From contig JAQUXV010000107.1 of assembly GCA_028692205.1 (NCBI GenBank), positions 1 through 8,158 on the forward strand: DNA of 8,158 bases. The letters run 5' to 3'. The position numbers and the translations under genes are program-made. This document shows positions 6,201-8,158 of this stretch, one piece after another. Source of the DNA: Eubacteriales bacterium (GTDB taxonomy: Bacteria; Bacillota_A; Clostridia; Christensenellales; Aristaeellaceae). Numbering within the stretch: the stretch's first letter is position 1; each line of letters opens with the position of its first letter. The notes under the pieces were generated by a model that saw nothing but the letters and a program-made list of their open reading frames with translations, was not told the DNA's origin and ran no database searches.

Positions 6201-8158
6201 TCGGGCCCGAACATGGCTGCGTCAATCTCTTTGCGGGGGGCGGCCGTCAGGTTTCCGGAGGCATAGTAACCAACCAGCGACAGGGAACCGCGATGGTTAT
6301 ACTCATACATGGCTGCAAAATCCAGCGGCCTGCCCACGCCGATCATCCGGGTTACCTTGTCGGCCATTTCGGGGATTTGGCCGAGAATGGAGGCTTGCAT
6401 ATTGGAGATTTCCGCGTAAAAGCGCGACTGCAGCGCAATGCGGTTTATTTTTTCTTTCTGTTGTTGTTCCTGTTGCTTCTCCTGTGTAATATCACGCCAA
6501 ATTACACAGAACAGCAAACAGCCTTTTTGAATGATGGGGGTTATGCTTACCAGGGCGTTTTGGAGGGAGCCGTCTTTGCGCCGGTGCCTGGTTTCAAACT
6601 CGGCGGATTGCCCGGGGGAAAGCGAGCTGAATCTTATTTCCATATCTTCCAGCGTGTCGTCGGCCAGTATATCAGACACCGTCAGCCGGACAAACTCTTC
6701 TCTCGTATAGCCCAGCCCCGTATAGGCGGACTCGTTGAAGCTGATGATGCGCCTTTCCTGTGCATTGAAAAGGATAATGGCATCCCTGACGGAGGAGAAC
6801 ATGATATTGCGAAAGTTTTCCTGCTCCCGCAGAGCGTTGTTTTGCTGTTCAAAATTAATAAAGTTAACCAGACGAACGGCGATATTATCCAGTAAAACGC
6901 GTTCCTCCTGAAAGAACACGCCCTCCTGTTCCTTTGGCTTTTCTTTGGAATAGGCGACGGTAATCTCCAACGGGTCGCCGGAGTCGGTTTTCCGAACGGT
7001 AGTCTGCATCCACGGGGTTTCGGCAAAACCCGGCGACGCATAGGTTTCGCCCTTGTACCGCAAGCGGACGAAGGTAAACTCCGGGTATTGCCACCCCGGC
7101 ACCATAATCGCGGGGATCCGCTCCAAAATCTTGGGTGTGGGAAGCTCGTGATTTACGGTCAGTTCCAGAACCGCCTGTAAGGCGGTTCGTTCCTTGATCC
7201 GCTCATTCATATTATAGTGTTCTCTTGCCAGCTTCAGTTCGGCCTCTTTCCGGCTGGTGATGTCGTTGAGGGATACAATATAGACCGGTTCTTTTTCAAA
7301 CTCGATGCGCGTGGCCGAAAAGAGGGACCAAACCGGAGCCCTGCCGGGAATCCGCATAGGGACTTCCATGTTGCTGATCGAGCCCTTCTGCCTGAGCATC
7401 TGACGGTAACGTTGCATTGTGCCGCTGTGCTCATGGGGCATATGGAGCGCTTTCACCATCTCCGTAGTGATGGAGTCTCCGAAAAGACCGCGGGCGCTTT
7501 TATTGAAGTATATAATTTCTCCGTCGCGTTCGCGCATAATGATAATGGGGAAGGGCGTGTTTTCCAGCATGGTTCGGAAACGCTTCTCGCTTTCCTCCAG
7601 AAGGCGCGCGTTGTTATATTCCTCCGTATCCTCATGTACGATCGATAAAATCTGCTTTTGCTCCGCAAGCAGGTAAAACCGTGCCAAATAATGCTTCTGC
7701 CCTTCCGGGGTGGGAAGTTCGTAGCCAAACGAGGCTTCCTCTTTCGCCATCACCTTGGGCACGAGCTTCAGATACTGCTTGCCAACGTAAGGCGGCAGCA
7801 CATCTTTAATGTTCTTGCCGATAAACAGTTCGGGGGGCAAATATAGATCGCTGTCTTTCTTTGCGCGGTATTCGCGGATAACGCCGCCCAGATCCAGCAG
7901 AAAAAGCATATCCGGCGAGGCGTGCAAAAGCGCGTCGATAATAGTGGTTTGTTTCTTAGCTGCCTGAGCCTCGATGTACATTTCTGTAACATCCTGCATC
8001 ATTCCCTCGACCCGGGAGACTTTGCCTTCCTGATACAGAGGCATACAGAGGCAGCGCAGGCGGCGGTGGTTGCCCTTTGCGGTTGTAATGTCAAAGGGGT
8101 GTACGGGCGGATCGGACTGCATAGAAACAACGTTTACAACTTCCGAAACAAGCGTCCC
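3230..8158 (-). CDS. Multi-sensor hybrid histidine kinase, PAS/GAF-HisKA-HATPase-REC-REC-HPt (N-terminus truncated)
   Basis: This is a sensor kinase that should autophosphorylate and pass phosphate along its own His-Asp-His relay. Numbering is from the ATG at 8122, but the frame stays open for 12 codons beyond it to the window edge and that ATG falls inside a PAS domain with no ribosome binding site, so the true start is outside. Domains in order: end of a PAS (to about 50), PAS (60-170), PAS (180-293), a GAF-like region (309-428), PAS ending IWRDITQEKQ (432-550), GAF (562-727), PAS (732-850), coiled linker (851-888), HisKA with SHEIRTP and phospho-acceptor His898, and HATPase with LSNAVKFT (N1014), DTGIG (1046-1050) and GGTGLGL (1075-1081). 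REC1 has DD 1138-1139, Asp1187, Thr1217 and Lys1239. REC2 has ED 1285-1286, Asp1329, Thr1359 and Lys1381. HPt has AHSIKGAAGTLG with His1488. A basic Pro/Ala-rich linker and a helical tail (about 1564-1620) end the chain. All catalytic residues look intact. No membrane segment is visible, so sensing is probably cytosolic. The signal and the final response regulator are unknown. Confidence 0.93.
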   Translation of the reverse strand, partial: GTLVSEVVNVVSMQSDPPVHPFDITTAKGNHRRLRCLCMPLYQEGKVSRVEGMMQDVTEMYIEAQAAKKQTTIIDALLHASPDMLFLLDLGGVIREYRAKKDSDLYLPPELFIGKNIKDVLPPYVGKQYLKLVPKVMAKEEASFGYELPTPEGQKHYLARFYLLAEQKQILSIVHEDTEEYNNARLLEESEKRFRTMLENTPFPIIIMRERDGEIIYFNKSARGLFGDSITTEMVKALHMPHEHSGTMQRYRQMLRQKGSISNMEVPMRIPGRAPVWSLFSATRIEFEKEPVYIVSLNDITSRKEAELKLAREHYNMNERIKERTALQAVLELTVNHELPTPKILERIPAIMVPGWQYPEFTFVRLRYKGETYASPGFAETPWMQTTVRKTDSGDPLEITVAYSKEKPKEQEGVFFQEERVLLDNIAVRLVNFINFEQQNNALREQENFRNIMFSSVRDAIILFNAQERRIISFNESAYTGLGYTREEFVRLTVSDILADDTLEDMEIRFSSLSPGQSAEFETRHRRKDGSLQNALVSITPIIQKGCLLFCVIWRDITQEKQQEQQQKEKINRIALQSRFYAEISNMQASILGQIPEMADKVTRMIGVGRPLDFAAMYEYNHRGSLSLVGYYASGNLTAAPRKEIDAAMFGPELRDIDKKRYLEQDSSEKAANSFNKSLFGRQKLGTVMLCNIASGEKVRGILCYGLVQNEPFDRDCMQFFCLVADRFGMSYLNRDRYQAQNALRQSERFLNLAQRVSKTGHCLYDMKSHTMLCSKELCRMLRFEDSEPVSFQVLKSLIVAEDLAVFNKAWEKAAAAPTANVVYRMKIGDEVLWLDQSTELDESANGKAANILITFRDVTESIQTNLELDNYRHHLEDMIMARTSELEAAMKSAEAASVAKSAFLSNMSHEIRTPMNAVIGYAQLLRRDPLTSRQLSQLDKLTTAGNDLLQIINEILDISKIEANKLALDIHNFEPAMVVDNACNAVINQIEAKKLSLKVDMERIPLVLKGDSVRLGQILRNFLSNAVKFTATGGIEIKGSITSQDRQSVRLRFDVTDTGIGLTKEQMSRLFQDFEQMDASITRLYGGTGLGLSISNRLAELMGGRVGVESKVGKGSTFWVELPFGISKEMPASLGDLQKAEGLKALILDDSEADSELLQEILTAIGLKADTENTAQPTLDRLIAADQANEPYCILFLDYKMVGMDGIDFALTLRSRQLAHPPVIILITALGTHVDEQEMFNAGIDRLLYKPITSSKAYDTIAELLQAKDRARMPCLQSMRAREIEQRRGAKILLVEDNVINLEVALQMLALASMEVATAENGKKAVEMAAANPYDLILMDVQMPVLDGLKATAEIRKLPNGKTVPIVAMTANAFESDRKNCLQAGMNDHIAKPVMLEDLYAKLIRWLPVKAELPQTEQHAETMAKSQARQADHSAARLMRQLESIPGLDVQMGLRSVQGDAKQYAALLSLLAANHAKDTERIRQAMEAGDLPQVRQVAHSIKGAAGTLGLQPLRNQAEKLERAAANAKTAGSFKVDADAFDRELQCALADIRKLSGKEPGAKKPRPEKAGAPAAATVQKLVEMLRRNDASVISFYHAMEDDLLPTLGDEAETLKQQIDNFDFSAAVKTLLRHTGKRRKPVN

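Noticed and set aside
8087..8122. ATG at 8122 as the true kinase start
   Set aside because: The frame is open upstream to the window edge, no ribosome binding site precedes the ATG, and translation from it would begin inside a PAS domain. The gene is treated as truncated.

Overview
The window looks like an ordinary chromosomal stretch from a moderately GC-rich anaerobic Firmicute, most likely a member of the Clostridia in the Oscillospiraceae/Ruminococcaceae neighbourhood. This placement is an inference. It rests on the AGGAG-type ribosome binding sites, a clostridial-style long nicotinate phosphoribosyltransferase, a DUF1848 protein, and a very large PAS/GAF hybrid histidine kinase of a type common in that class. 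No tRNA, rRNA, CRISPR array, insertion sequence or phage gene is visible.

Layout from left to right. (1) Positions 1-125 hold the last 40 codons of a plus-strand gene that cannot be identified from its tail. (2) Positions 126-389 are the gap between two convergent genes. It contains a long imperfect inverted repeat (130-253), which looks like a dispersed hairpin element, and then a clean intrinsic terminator (302-327). (3) Positions 390-1850 on the minus strand encode nicotinate phosphoribosyltransferase (pncB), the committing enzyme of NAD salvage from nicotinate. (4) Positions 1851-2142 are a divergent intergenic region. It carries a good TATAAT box and a strong hairpin in the presumed leader of the next gene. 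(5) Positions 2143-3120 on the plus strand encode a DUF1848 protein whose C-terminal end carries a radical-SAM-like CX3CX2C cysteine motif. (6) Positions 3121-3229 are a short convergent gap with an inverted repeat that runs across the kinase stop codon. (7) Positions 3230-8158 on the minus strand are a hybrid histidine kinase of more than 1640 residues, truncated at its N-terminus by the window edge. Its order is PAS(partial)-PAS-PAS-GAF-like-PAS-GAF-PAS-HisKA-HATPase-REC-REC-HPt, followed by a small helical tail.

The genes do not form one operon. Orientation alternates (plus, minus, plus, minus), so each is probably its own transcription unit within this window. The kinase holds a full internal phosphorelay (His898, Asp1187/Asp1329, His1488, numbered from the ATG at 8122) but no DNA-binding or enzymatic output domain, so its final target must lie elsewhere. 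I see no new multi-gene system. The points most worth a second look are the hairpin element, the cysteine motif of the DUF1848 protein, and the unusual sensor stack and tail of the kinase.
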